NCBI GenBank assembly: GCA_946533615.1
Contig: CAMNBY010000263.1
Location: 1 to 24,889 of the forward strand
Origin: an uncultured Clostridia bacterium
Lineage (GTDB): Bacteria; Bacillota; Clostridia; Oscillospirales; Ruminococcaceae
Direction: 5' to 3'
DNA: 24,889 nucleotides
Shown: one piece after another, positions 14,073-22,851 of the stretch
How positions within the stretch are numbered: position 1 is the first letter of the stretch
How the letters are laid out: each line of letters opens with the position of its first letter
Position numbers and translations under genes: made by a program
The notes under the pieces: generated by a model
Seen by the model: the letters and a program-made list of their open reading frames with translations, nothing else
Told to the model about the DNA's origin: nothing
The model's database searches: none

Positions 14073-15875
14073 TTGGACCGCAGTAAGATCAGAAATTTCA
14101 GTATAATCGCACATATAGACCACGGCAAGAGCACTCTTGCCGACCGCATACTCGAGCTCACCGAGACAGTCGCCCTCCGCGACATGGAGGCGCAGCTTCT
14201 GGACAACATGGACATCGAGAGGGAGCGCGGCATTACTATCAAGGCACGCGCAGTCCGCATGACCTACCACGCCGACGACGGCGAGGACTATGTTTTCAAC
14301 CTTATCGACACCCCGGGACACGTTGACTTCAACTATGAGGTCTCGCGGTCGCTGGCTGCCTGTGAGGGCGCAGTTCTTGTGGTTGACGCCTCTCAGGGCA
14401 TCGAGGCGCAGACCCTTGCAAACACCTATCTTGCGATCGAGCACGACCTTGAGGTGCTGCCCGTTGTGAACAAGATAGATCTTCCCTCCGCCGACCCCGA
14501 CCGTGTCTGCGCGGAGATCGAGAACGTCATCGGCATACCCGCGCTGGACGCCCCGAGGATAAGCGCCAAGACAGGCGTCAATATCCACGAGGTGCTGGAG
14601 CGTATAATCACCGACATACCCGCGCCGAAGGGCGACGACTCAGAGCCGCTCAAGGCACTGATCTTCGACAGCTACTACGATTCCTACAAGGGAGTCATAA
14701 TCTTTGTCCGCGTTATGGAGGGCAAGGTAAAAACAGGCGACCGCATCAGGCTCATGGCAGCGAACGCCGAATTCACCACCACCGAGATCGGCTACATGGG
14801 CGCCACGGATCTTGTTCCGAGCGGAGAGCTGAGAGCGGGCGAGGTCGGCTATATCGCAGCGTCTATCAAGTACATCGGAGACACCCGCGTGGGTGACACC
14901 GTGACCAACGCCGACGAGCCCTGCGCCGAGCCGCTCGAGGGCTACAAGAAGGTGAACCCTATGGTGTTCTCAGGCGTTTACCCTGCTGACGGCGCCAAGT
15001 ATCCCGACCTGCGCGACGCTCTTGACAAGCTGATGCTCAACGACGCTTCCCTTTCCTTTGAGCCCGAGACCTCGGTGGCGCTGGGCTTCGGCTTCCGCTG
15101 CGGCTTTCTCGGCCTGCTGCACATGGAGATAATCCAGGAGAGACTCGAGAGAGAGTTCAATCTTGACCTGATAACGACGGCGCCCTCTGTTATCTACAAG
15201 GTGAACCTGACGGACGGCACCACGGTATACATCGACAACCCCACAAACTATCCCGACCCTGCAAACATCGCTTCTGCCGAGGAGCCTGTGGTCAGGGCGG
15301 ACATTCTCTCGCCCTCGGAATTCGTGGGCAACATAATGGAGCTCTGTCAGGAGAGGCGAGGCGTTTTCAAGAACATGACCTATCTGGACGAGACCCGTGT
15401 CGAGCTGCACTACGAGCTGCCGCTGAACGAGATAGTCTATGATTTCTTTGATGCTCTGAAATCACGCACAAGGGGCTACGCTTCGTTTGACTACGAAATG
15501 AAGGGCTACGCGCCAAGCAAGCTTGTCAAGCTTGACATCCTGCTGAACGGCGAGAGCGTTGACGCGCTGTCGTTCATCGTCCACGCCGACAAGGCCTACC
15601 AGCGCGGAAGAAGGATAGCCGAAAAGCTTAAGGAAAATATCCCGAGACAGCTCTTCGAGGTACCGATACAGGCTGCGATAGGCGGCAAGGTCATCGCCCG
15701 CGAGACCGTAAAGGCGATGCGCAAGGACGTGCTTGCCAAGTGCTACGGCGGCGACATAACCCGAAAGAAGAAGCTGCTCGAAAAGCAGAAGGAAGGCAAG
15801 AAGCGTATGCGCCAGCTGGGCTCTGTAGAGGTGCCGCAGGAGGCGTTCATGTCGGTACTGAAGCTTGACGAATAA
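14073..15875 (+). CDS. lepA: Elongation factor 4 (LepA), ribosome back-translocase GTPase
   Basis: This 600-residue translational GTPase has the length typical of LepA. GTPase motifs are G1 AHIDHGKST (13-21), G2 RGIT (52-55), G3 DTPGH (79-83), G4 NKID (133-136) and a G5 SAKTG. The LepA-specific C-terminal domain is present, including YQRGRRIAEKLKENIPRQLF and KKRMRQLGSVEVPQEAFMSVLK at the end. Family knowledge: LepA binds stalled or misplaced ribosomes and affects initiation and elongation. The start is TTG at 14073, supported by the ribosome binding site and by the alignment of the N-terminus (DRSKIRNFSIIAHIDHGKS). It leads a plus-strand operon with a membrane protein and a dipeptidase. In B. 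subtilis lepA is followed by hemW; here hemW lies elsewhere. Confidence 0.97.
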   Translation: MDRSKIRNFSIIAHIDHGKSTLADRILELTETVALRDMEAQLLDNMDIERERGITIKARAVRMTYHADDGEDYVFNLIDTPGHVDFNYEVSRSLAACEGAVLVVDASQGIEAQTLANTYLAIEHDLEVLPVVNKIDLPSADPDRVCAEIENVIGIPALDAPRISAKTGVNIHEVLERIITDIPAPKGDDSEPLKALIFDSYYDSYKGVIIFVRVMEGKVKTGDRIRLMAANAEFTTTEIGYMGATDLVPSGELRAGEVGYIAASIKYIGDTRVGDTVTNADEPCAEPLEGYKKVNPMVFSGVYPADGAKYPDLRDALDKLMLNDASLSFEPETSVALGFGFRCGFLGLLHMEIIQERLEREFNLDLITTAPSVIYKVNLTDGTTVYIDNPTNYPDPANIASAEEPVVRADILSPSEFVGNIMELCQERRGVFKNMTYLDETRVELHYELPLNEIVYDFFDALKSRTRGYASFDYEMKGYAPSKLVKLDILLNGESVDALSFIVHADKAYQRGRRIAEKLKENIPRQLFEVPIQAAIGGKVIARETVKAMRKDVLAKCYGGDITRKKKLLEKQKEGKKRMRQLGSVEVPQEAFMSVLKLDE

Positions 15876-15887
15876 GAGGATAAGGCT

Positions 15888-16379
15888 ATGGCTACACTGC
15901 ACAAAAGCAAGCAGATATTTGAAAAGCTCTCGCCGCTGTGGGCGCTGCTGATGACGGCGCTGCACGTCGGCAGCATCTGGTACATCTTTTTCATCACCGA
16001 GAATTACTCCCTCTGGGCGGACTACGAGAACTACATCAAGCACATCATCAGGGTCGCGGTGGTAGCGGTCTCGACCTGGAGCTTCGTCCCCGAGGACGTG
16101 ACCGCGATAGTCCGGCACACGCTTTATTACATAGTGTCGGCAGGCATCTGCTGCGCGGTGATGTACTATTATATCTTCAACGTTTTTGACCCCGACAGCT
16201 CGCGCAGCGCAATGATAATGATCTACAATTACGTTGAGTTCTCGGGAGGGATAAAACAGTATGTGATGAAATACACGATCGAATACTCGGTTTATCTCTG
16301 CGGGGCTGTGGCGGCCTTTGCTGCGGTCAAGTACAAGATGAGCTCGGCAGGCTGGATAAGGCGGCGCACGAAGAAATAA
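15888..16379 (+). CDS. Orphan four-helix membrane protein (163 aa)
   Basis: The family is not recognised. Hydrophobic segments lie at about residues 17-36, 52-67, 78-100 and 133-149, separated by short polar loops (ENYSLWADYENYIK, NVFDPDSSRS). The C-terminus is basic (GWIRRRTKK), which suggests a cytoplasmic tail. There are no catalytic motifs. The gene begins 12 bases after the lepA stop, with an AGGA ribosome binding site, so it is co-transcribed with lepA. A functional link to translation is not implied. Confidence 0.78.
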   Translation: MATLHKSKQIFEKLSPLWALLMTALHVGSIWYIFFITENYSLWADYENYIKHIIRVAVVAVSTWSFVPEDVTAIVRHTLYYIVSAGICCAVMYYYIFNVFDPDSSRSAMIMIYNYVEFSGGIKQYVMKYTIEYSVYLCGAVAAFAAVKYKMSSAGWIRRRTKK

Positions 16380-16413
16380 AATAATTACAATACAGACAGA
16401 AAGAGTGAGCGCA

Positions 16414-17700
16414 ATGCTTGAAAAAGAGATCGAACAATACTACAAGGAACACGAGGCCGAGATGCTGGCAAGGCTCGACGAGCTCTGCTCTATCGACAGC
16501 TCGTTCCGCGACCCGAAGCCCGAGGAGGGCAAGCCCTTTGGAGAGGGCTCCGCAAGAGCCCTTGAATGGGTACAGAATTTCGGACAGGAGATAGGGCTTG
16601 CTGTCCGAAATATTGACCAAAGAGTTATTGCAATGGACTGGCAGGAAGGCAAAGAGCCCGTGCTGGCTATCCTCAGCCACGCTGACGTTGTTCCCGCAAA
16701 CGCCGATGAATGGACTTATCCGCCGTTCCGCGCAACTCTTGTCGGCGACACAGTCTACGGGCGCGGCACGATCGATGACAAGGGCCCGACGGTTGCGGTG
16801 ATGTACGCCGTCAAGTGCCTTAAGGAGCTTGGCGTCAAGCTTTCAAGCAGCTTCCGAATGGTCGTCGGCGGCAACGAGGAGCAGGGCTGTGAGGACATCG
16901 AATACTACGCAGAGCGCGAGCCCTTCCCCGAAATGGTCGTGACACCCGACGGCTCCTTCCCTGTGCTGAACTGCGAGAAAGGTATGGTACACCTGATGTT
17001 CTCGGCGCCTTACGAGGGCTTTGAGATCAGCGGCGGTTCTGTCATCAATGCTATCCCCGACAAGTGCGTCGCCGACGGCGTGCTTTATACGGGTCACGCC
17101 GCACACGGCTCACGTCCCGAAAACGGCGAGAACGCCGTCACAAAGTTCCTCTCGGGATACAAGGGCGAGGCTCCGCAGCTGCGTGCTCTGGCAAAGCTCT
17201 TCCCTCACGGCGAGTTCAACGGAAAGAGCGCAGGGCTCGGCTTTTCCGACCCGCTGACGGGCGACATGACCTGCGCCCTGACCATACTCAGGACAGAAAA
17301 CGGCAGGCTGACGGGCGGCATAGACATACGCTACCCCATCGACCGCAGCTACGCCGAGATCAGCGGCATCATACGCAGGACACTCGAGGGTGCGGGCTTT
17401 GTCATCGACGAGTGCGAGGGCATGGAGCCTCACCACGTTCCCGAGGAGTCGCGGCTGGTGCAGACCCTGCTGTCTGTCTATGAAAAAGTACGCGGCGAGA
17501 AGGGCGAGTGCATCGCCGAGGGCGGCATAACCTATGTTCACAACACAAAGGGCGGCGTGGCCTTCGGTGCCGAATACCCCTGGGAGCAGAACAATATGCA
17601 CGGCGCCGACGAGCACATATCCCTCAGCACCTTCCGCGACAACTTCCTGATGTACGCTCACGCGATCATCGAGCTGTGCGGCGGGTCGGCGGACAAATAA
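16414..17700 (+). CDS. PepV/Sapep-type M20 metallodipeptidase
   Basis: This 428-residue zinc or manganese peptidase of the M20 family cleaves dipeptides in the cytoplasm. Metal ligands and catalytic residues are visible: H89 and D91 in LSHADVVP, the bridging aspartate in GTIDDKGP (121-122), the catalytic glutamates E155/E156 in GNEEQG, D179 in TPDGSFP, and a C-terminal His in MHGADEH. The dimerisation lid contains GHAAHGSRPENGENA (228-241). It is slightly shorter than the usual ~465 residues of PepV. The frame opens with GTG 16405, but ATG 16414 is better placed after AGAAAGAG. The gene is last in the lepA operon, 34 bases after the membrane protein, and is closed by a strong terminator. A beta-Ala-X dipeptidase label (PepV) is as good as Sapep. 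Confidence 0.92.
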   Translation: MLEKEIEQYYKEHEAEMLARLDELCSIDSSFRDPKPEEGKPFGEGSARALEWVQNFGQEIGLAVRNIDQRVIAMDWQEGKEPVLAILSHADVVPANADEWTYPPFRATLVGDTVYGRGTIDDKGPTVAVMYAVKCLKELGVKLSSSFRMVVGGNEEQGCEDIEYYAEREPFPEMVVTPDGSFPVLNCEKGMVHLMFSAPYEGFEISGGSVINAIPDKCVADGVLYTGHAAHGSRPENGENAVTKFLSGYKGEAPQLRALAKLFPHGEFNGKSAGLGFSDPLTGDMTCALTILRTENGRLTGGIDIRYPIDRSYAEISGIIRRTLEGAGFVIDECEGMEPHHVPEESRLVQTLLSVYEKVRGEKGECIAEGGITYVHNTKGGVAFGAEYPWEQNNMHGADEHISLSTFRDNFLMYAHAIIELCGGSADK

Positions 17701-17711
17701 ACAGAGCAAAC

Positions 17712-17737
17712 AAAAAACGGCCGTTTGGCCGTTTTTT
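17712..17737. terminator. Bidirectional terminator between the lepA and glycan operons
   Basis: AAAAAACGGCC and GGCCGTTTTTT pair around GTTT, giving T runs on both strands. It ends the plus-strand dipeptidase gene and the convergent methyltransferase gene, overlapping the latter's TAA by two bases. Confidence 0.92.
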
Positions 17738-18908
17738 ATTTATGCGAAAGTGAGGCGACAGTTTCGATGCCCGTTGTGTGCGGGAACATATCCACGGGCT
17801 GGATACGGGTGACGCGGTAGCCGCTGCGGGTCAGGTGACGCAGGTCGCGCTGCAAGGTCTCGATCTTGCAGGAGATGTAGACCACCCGCTCGGGTGCAAG
17901 GCGGCAGAGGGTGTCGAGGAAGCGCTTGTCGCTGCCCGCTCGCGGCGGGTCAAGGATAACGACGTCGGGTCTTCCGCCCTCACTGGCAAAGCTTTCTAAA
18001 AAGCGCCCCGCGTCCTCGTTTACAAAGCGGATATTATTGACAGAATTAAGTCGGGCGTTGGCGGCGGCGTCCTTGCAGGCCGAAGGGTTAAGCTCGGCGC
18101 CGATGACCTGTCCTGCCCTGTCGGCGCAGATGATGCCGATCGTGCCTGTGCCGCAGTAGGCGTCCACGAGCGTGTCGTCGGGGCGGAGGTCGGCGGCCTC
18201 GATAGCTGCGGAGTAGAGCTTTTCTGTCATTACGGAATTGACCTGACCGAAGGACTCGGGAGAAACGCAGAACCGCCTGCCGAGTATCTCGTCCTCGATG
18301 AAGCCCTTGCCGTAAAGCACGATATTTCGGTTCCCGAGCATAAGCGGCAGCTGCGCCGCCGAAACGTTCAGCACCACCGAAGCAAGCTCGGGGTGGGCCT
18401 TTACGAGAGCGTTCACAAAGCTGCGCTTGCTTGGCAGCACAGGGCTGACGGCACAGATGCAGAGCATCAGCTGACCCGTCGTGCGGCTGTAGCGTGTAAG
18501 GATATGCCTGACATGGCCGCGGCCTGTCTGAGGGTCATAGGGCAGGATCTTCATCGACGTCATCAGGCGCTTTGCCGTGAGGACTGCGGCTGTGCAGTGC
18601 TCGTCCTCCAGCATACAGTCCTCGGTGGCGACCACACGCCCCGACGAGGACTGGAACACGCCCGAGAGCAGGCGGCCTCTGCCGTCACGGGCAAAGGCTG
18701 TCTGGACCTTGTTTCTGTAGTGGTAGGGATCGTCCATGCCGATGATGGGCTCGACCCTGCAAAAACCGCCAAGCATACGCTCGGCCTTCTGCTGCTTGAA
18801 TTCAAGCTGCTCGGAGTAGGGCTTGTCCAGCTGGCAGCCGCCGCAGCGCTTGAAGCAGGAGCAGCGAAGCTCGCCCGTTTTGGGGTCTTTTGTTATGTGC
18901 TTTTGCAT
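17736..18908 (-). CDS. TrmA/RumA-family rRNA uracil-5 methyltransferase
   Basis: This 390-residue protein resembles RlmD/RlmCD, which methylate uracil C5 in 23S rRNA using S-adenosylmethionine. The [4Fe-4S] cysteines are C16, C22 and C25 (CFKRCGGCQL) plus C98 (EDCML). The SAM motif is VDAYCGTGTIG (248-258), followed by DPPRAG (320-325). The catalytic cysteine is C347 in YISCKIETL, where most family members have SCNP; E382 in GIETV is the general base. The usual N-terminal TRAM RNA-binding domain is absent, explaining the shorter length (about 390 against 450). GGGAGG five bases before the ATG fixes the start. It is the last gene of the glycan operon, 27 bases after the glycosyltransferase. 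Which uracil is modified cannot be told from sequence alone. Confidence 0.88.
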   Translation of the reverse strand: MQKHITKDPKTGELRCSCFKRCGGCQLDKPYSEQLEFKQQKAERMLGGFCRVEPIIGMDDPYHYRNKVQTAFARDGRGRLLSGVFQSSSGRVVATEDCMLEDEHCTAAVLTAKRLMTSMKILPYDPQTGRGHVRHILTRYSRTTGQLMLCICAVSPVLPSKRSFVNALVKAHPELASVVLNVSAAQLPLMLGNRNIVLYGKGFIEDEILGRRFCVSPESFGQVNSVMTEKLYSAAIEAADLRPDDTLVDAYCGTGTIGIICADRAGQVIGAELNPSACKDAAANARLNSVNNIRFVNEDAGRFLESFASEGGRPDVVILDPPRAGSDKRFLDTLCRLAPERVVYISCKIETLQRDLRHLTRSGYRVTRIQPVDMFPHTTGIETVASLSHK

Positions 18909-18935
18909 AGCAGCCTCCCGTTGAAAGCTGTGGGT

Positions 18936-20648
18936 TTAAAAATACCAGCCCACCAGCAGATAAGTGACCACGGACAACAGTGCAAAGACTGCCAGCGCCG
19001 CCGTCAGACCGTTGATGAAGACCTTTTTCAGCTTTGAGTCCTCGCCTGACTCCAGCTCGTCGAAGAACATGGCGTACTGCATCACGCCCACCACCAGCAG
19101 CGGCTGGATATACCTGAAATTCTGAGTGCAGGTGTTGGGGAAAAGATAGCAGAACAGGAAGAAATAATACATCGCAAACGCCCAGTAGCCCGCAAAAAAG
19201 ATCTTCGCATAAAGGGGCAGCTTGGTGCTCTTCTTAAAGATGAACACCACTGTCAGGACAACAGCCAGCACTGCAAGTATCGCGCCCAGCCAGAAAAGCA
19301 GAGTCGGCACGATCACGTTGCCGTTCGGGAAGTTTTCTACGTCTATCCTCTCGCCGAAGACCGAGTTTTTGAGGATCGCTACTATGGGATTGTATTCGTC
19401 GTAGGAGTCGCCGTACTGCTCGAAGCACTCGAACACCGTTGAGAACTGCTTTGGCGAGAAGTCAGTCAGGCGCCCGAATATGTTGTCGCCCACGAACTGG
19501 TGCTCGGTACCGATATTGGGGACGTAGTCAAAGGGCATATTATACAGGATCTTGTTCTTCACCTGCCACCACAGGCCGAGCGGGAACACGATCACGCCGA
19601 AGATGCAGAACTGCTTCATGAAGTATTTCAGCTGCTTCTGGTTCTTTATCAGCTGCCAGAGGAACATCACCGCCACGGCAGGCGCCACGATGCCTGCGTT
19701 CAGCTTCGCCATCATCGCAAAGCCGATCGAGAAGGCGATCGGGATAATGTTGCGGAGGGTCGGCTTCTTGCACCAGCGCATCGTCAGCAGCACGGTGAGC
19801 ACTGTCAGAAGGTTTGAGAGCTGGTCGTTGTTGATAGCTCCCGAGGAGAGGATATACGAGGGGTGGAAGGCAAAGAGCGCAAGCGGCAGCAGCAGCGCCC
19901 TGCCCTTGAAGCCGAAGTGCCTCAGCAGCTTATAGACGACTATCACCGCAGCCGCGGAGTAAAAGAGCATCAGCATTTGCAGAGACTCCCTCGCATGGTT
20001 GCGCGAGGCTCCGAAGACCTCCTCGCAGATATAGATCCAGACCGCCGAGATCGTGTGATGCAGCGGCGGATGATAATACTGTAAGACCCGCCTCGGGTCA
20101 AAGTCGGGCAGGTTGCGATTTTTAAGAATGTACTCGATATAGCCTGCGTGTCCTGCCTTACCGCCGAAGGAGCCGACATCGTTCTGTCGGGTGTAGACAG
20201 AGGTGTAAAGCACATAGCAGAGCTTTATCGAAAAGCTTGCTGCCATTATCATGAAAGCGCGGTGTCTGTCGCTGTTCTCGCGGTCGCGGAAGGTCAGAGC
20301 CCCGAACAGCAGCACGGGAACGACCATGCCTGCGAATATCCATATAATATGATGCTCGGTGCCGCGGAAGAGCTTTATCAGCGCAAGGCCTGCCATAAGC
20401 GTTCCCGCAAGCGCTGCGCCAACAGCGAGCCTGCTGCTCCTGCCTGCCTTTTTTATAAGATATATCACGCCTGCACAGCAGGCAAGGATATAGACGAGGC
20501 ACATCAGCATATAGCCGCCGTCCGTGATGTTTATCACATCGCCGAAGCAAAGCGGCGTCAGCAGCACGCAGAGAAGGAAGGCGCACCAGAACGGGTGAGC
20601 GCCGACCGCATTATAGAAAGTGTTTATCCTGTTGTATGTTTTCTGCAT
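18936..20648 (-). CDS. GT-C family membrane glycosyltransferase (ArnT/PMT-like)
   Basis: This is a polytopic protein of about 570 residues with roughly 11-12 membrane helices and a large outward-facing loop (about FDYVPNIGTEHQFVGD to FPNGN). The first outer loop carries TRQNDVGSFGGKAGH with a candidate catalytic aspartate, and QYYHPPLHHTISAVW is typical of lipid-linked-sugar-dependent GT-C enzymes. It would transfer a sugar from a polyprenyl-phosphate donor to an extracytoplasmic acceptor; donor and acceptor are unknown. A start at ATG 20648 is preferred: it follows the upstream stop by 20 bases, whereas the longest frame would overlap the flavoprotein gene by 43 bases and begins with an unlikely basic leader. 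It lies in an operon with GtrA and a UGM-like protein, consistent with cell-envelope glycan work. Confidence 0.82.
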   Translation of the reverse strand: MQKTYNRINTFYNAVGAHPFWCAFLLCVLLTPLCFGDVINITDGGYMLMCLVYILACCAGVIYLIKKAGRSSRLAVGAALAGTLMAGLALIKLFRGTEHHIIWIFAGMVVPVLLFGALTFRDRENSDRHRAFMIMAASFSIKLCYVLYTSVYTRQNDVGSFGGKAGHAGYIEYILKNRNLPDFDPRRVLQYYHPPLHHTISAVWIYICEEVFGASRNHARESLQMLMLFYSAAAVIVVYKLLRHFGFKGRALLLPLALFAFHPSYILSSGAINNDQLSNLLTVLTVLLTMRWCKKPTLRNIIPIAFSIGFAMMAKLNAGIVAPAVAVMFLWQLIKNQKQLKYFMKQFCIFGVIVFPLGLWWQVKNKILYNMPFDYVPNIGTEHQFVGDNIFGRLTDFSPKQFSTVFECFEQYGDSYDEYNPIVAILKNSVFGERIDVENFPNGNVIVPTLLFWLGAILAVLAVVLTVVFIFKKSTKLPLYAKIFFAGYWAFAMYYFFLFCYLFPNTCTQNFRYIQPLLVVGVMQYAMFFDELESGEDSKLKKVFINGLTAALAVFALLSVVTYLLVGWYF

Positions 20649-20668
20649 TTTCAGATACCGCCCGATGT

Positions 20669-22234
20669 TTACTTTGTTTCGTGATATTCCTTTTCGGTGT
20701 TCACGCTCCAAAGAGCGCTCTTGTCGGTGCTGCCCTCGGCGATCGCTCTTGCGGCACAGATGCCCGTGAGCATTGAGTGATCCATGTTGTTATATCTGTG
20801 CTGGCCGTTTCTGCCGACGCAGTAGAGGTTCGGGAACTTGTTCAAAAACCTTACCACCCTGTCGAAATATTTGTAGGTGTCGAAATAGGCAGGATAGGCC
20901 TTCTTTACGCGCTCGCGGTGGAAGTCAAGCACGTTCCCGCGGTCGATGACGCCCATCTTGACGAGCTCGCTGATGGCAAAGTCTGCGCACTCCTCGGCTG
21001 ACATATTCCAGAACTCGTCGCCCTCGGCGCAGAAGTATTCAAGGCCGATCCAGACTGTGTGCTCGGGATCCTTCACAAGATAGGGCGACCAGTTGTTGAA
21101 GATCTGTATGCGTCCGAGCTTCACGCCCTTGTCCTGAACGTAGATCCAGCAGTCGGGAACGATGTTCCCGAGGGTCTTTTTGGCGGTAAGGTTTTTGAGC
21201 TTGAGCTTATCGACCAGCAGCCCGACGGTCACGAAATCACGGTAAGGCAGGCCATAGGCGATCTTTTTTACCTTTTGGCACATATCGCCGCCCTGCATCG
21301 ACATTATAAGATCCTTGACAGGCATCGAGGAGATAAAGATGTCGCCTTCGATGATGCGTTCGCCTTCGGGAGTGTCGCAGACAACGGCGGTGATGCGCTT
21401 GTTTTCCTCGAGCACGCGCTTGACCCTATAGCCCTTGCAGAGCTTCGCGCCGCCCTGAACGGCCTTGTCGCAGGCCAGCTCCCAGAGCTGACCCGGGCCG
21501 TACTTCGGGTACCAGAACTGCTCGATGAGCGAGGTCTCGACCTTGCCCGATCTTATGTGGAAGAGCTTTTTGAACATATCCTTGAGCACGGCCATGATAG
21601 AGAGACCCTTTACTCTCTGGGCGCCCCAGTCGGCAGAGATCTCTCTTGGGTGCCTGCCCCAGAGCTTCTCGGTGTAGCCCTCGAAGAACATACTGTAAAG
21701 CACCCGTCCGAAGCGGTTGATATAGAAGTTTTCAAGGTTTGTCTCGGGCTTCTTGAACACGCAGCTGTACAGATAGCTGAGCCCGGCCTTCATCGTGGTG
21801 AGGAAGCCCATATTCTTTATGGTGTCGGGCTTCAGGGAAACGGGATAATCGAAGAACTTGCGGTCGTAGTATATCCTTGAGACGCGCTCGCGGACAAGCA
21901 TAACGACGTCCTCGGTCTCGGGGTCGGGGCCGCCTTTTTCAAGCGGCTTCTCCCTGCCAAGGAGCTCGTCGTCGAAGGAGTTCTTCCCCTGAACGGGCAT
22001 GAGCTCCTTCCACCAGTTCATTACCTCCTCGGACTTTGAGAAAAAGCGGTGGCCGCCGATGTCCATGCGGTTGCCGTTATAGCGCACGGTGCGTGAGATG
22101 CCGCCCAGCTGCTGAGACTCCTCGAGGAGGGTTATATCAAAGTCATCGCTGTGCTTTGACAGCTCTGCGGCTGCGGTGATGCCTGCGGGCCCGGCGCCGA
22201 TTATGACTACCTTCTTTTTAGCCTTTGTTTCCAT
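20669..22234 (-). CDS. UDP-galactopyranose-mutase-like FAD oxidoreductase (521 aa)
   Basis: The N-terminus is an FAD-binding Rossmann fold, VVIIGAGPAGITAA (GAGPAG at 13-18), with an acidic ribose-binding residue in LLEESQQLGG. MDIGGHRFFSKSEEVMNWW and FFEGYTEKLWG resemble UDP-galactopyranose mutase and the related amine-oxidase-fold family. The C-terminus carries the second FAD motif around LYCVGRNGQHRYNNMDHS. The protein is larger than true mutases (about 370-390 aa), so I call it only UGM-like. Similar flavoproteins commonly sit beside GtrA and GT-C glycosyltransferases, as here, which suggests oxidation, isomerisation or reduction of a nucleotide- or lipid-linked sugar. AGGAAG nine bases upstream supports the ATG. 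Protoporphyrinogen-oxidase-like labels from automatic annotation would be less apt. Confidence 0.8.
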   Translation of the reverse strand: METKAKKKVVIIGAGPAGITAAAELSKHSDDFDITLLEESQQLGGISRTVRYNGNRMDIGGHRFFSKSEEVMNWWKELMPVQGKNSFDDELLGREKPLEKGGPDPETEDVVMLVRERVSRIYYDRKFFDYPVSLKPDTIKNMGFLTTMKAGLSYLYSCVFKKPETNLENFYINRFGRVLYSMFFEGYTEKLWGRHPREISADWGAQRVKGLSIMAVLKDMFKKLFHIRSGKVETSLIEQFWYPKYGPGQLWELACDKAVQGGAKLCKGYRVKRVLEENKRITAVVCDTPEGERIIEGDIFISSMPVKDLIMSMQGGDMCQKVKKIAYGLPYRDFVTVGLLVDKLKLKNLTAKKTLGNIVPDCWIYVQDKGVKLGRIQIFNNWSPYLVKDPEHTVWIGLEYFCAEGDEFWNMSAEECADFAISELVKMGVIDRGNVLDFHRERVKKAYPAYFDTYKYFDRVVRFLNKFPNLYCVGRNGQHRYNNMDHSMLTGICAARAIAEGSTDKSALWSVNTEKEYHETK

Positions 22235-22255
22235 ATCCCGTAACTTCCTTCCCGT

Positions 22256-22708
22256 TTATTTCTTGTCAAATATAATGAACTTCCGCGCTGCAAAATTCCA
22301 GACGAACACCACCGCCGTTGACACAAGCTTTCCGATCAGGTAATACTTGTCCTTGGGGATAGCGCTGATCGGCTGTCTCGGGGCGACGACCTCGTCAAAG
22401 AAGGTGATTATGCCAAGGTTTATCAGCAGGCCGATAACGCCGATCAGGGCGAAGGCAGCGAACTCGGCGAGGCGGTTGTCTATCTTCGAGTGTCTGAATA
22501 TCCAGAGGGTCGAGAGCAGGTAATTTACCGCCAGCCCCAGCACAAAGGCGATCACCGAGGCGATCTTGTCGTTCATGCCGAAGACCTCGACAGCCAGCGC
22601 GAGGGTGCCGTAATCAACAACAAAGGCCAGCCCCCCGACAAAGATATATCGGAAGAACTGGATAAAGGTATTATCGGTCTCACCCGCAAAAAGGTGTTTA
22701 AGTTTCAT
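22256..22708 (-). CDS. GtrA-family membrane protein
   Basis: This 150-residue protein has four membrane helices and the GtrA signature (FFRYIFVGGLAFVVDYGTL near residue 18, then FVLGLAVNYLLSTLWIF). It ends with a FVWNFAARKFIIF segment, as is typical. Family knowledge: GtrA-like proteins help flip or supply polyprenyl-linked sugars for membrane glycosyltransferases. The frame is open to 22780, but the promoter's -35 box occupies 22775-22780. The true start must therefore be downstream, and ATG 22708 with AAGGACGGAG just before it fits. It is first in the operon with the UGM-like flavoprotein and the GT-C enzyme. Confidence 0.9.
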   Translation of the reverse strand: MKLKHLFAGETDNTFIQFFRYIFVGGLAFVVDYGTLALAVEVFGMNDKIASVIAFVLGLAVNYLLSTLWIFRHSKIDNRLAEFAAFALIGVIGLLINLGIITFFDEVVAPRQPISAIPKDKYYLIGKLVSTAVVFVWNFAARKFIIFDKK

Positions 22709-22751
22709 AGCTCCGTCCTTGCTGCCCACAGCGAATTTTATACCGATTATA

Positions 22752-22780
22752 ATTATATCACCGAAGGAACGATTTGTCAA
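22752..22780 (-). promoter_or_regulatory. Promoter of the gtrA-glycan operon
   Basis: Minus-strand TTGACA (22780-22775) and TATAAT (22757-22752) are exactly 17 bases apart. This is a perfect consensus and rules out the longer GtrA reading frame. Confidence 0.9.
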
Positions 22781-22788
22781 CGAAGCGC

Positions 22789-22838
22789 AAAAGCCCGCAG
22801 CAGCGTGAGGGAGAGCGGTCTCCTCCGCTGTCTGCGGG
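22789..22838 (-). terminator. Long hairpin terminator of the EAL gene, separated from it by a MITE
   Basis: On the minus strand CCCGCAG-a-CAGCG-GAGG pairs with CCTC-a-CGCTG-CTGCGGG and runs into CTTTT. It lies beyond the MITE-like element, about 140 bases after the EAL gene stop codon. Confidence 0.7.
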
Positions 22839-22851
22839 AGCAGGACGGGTA

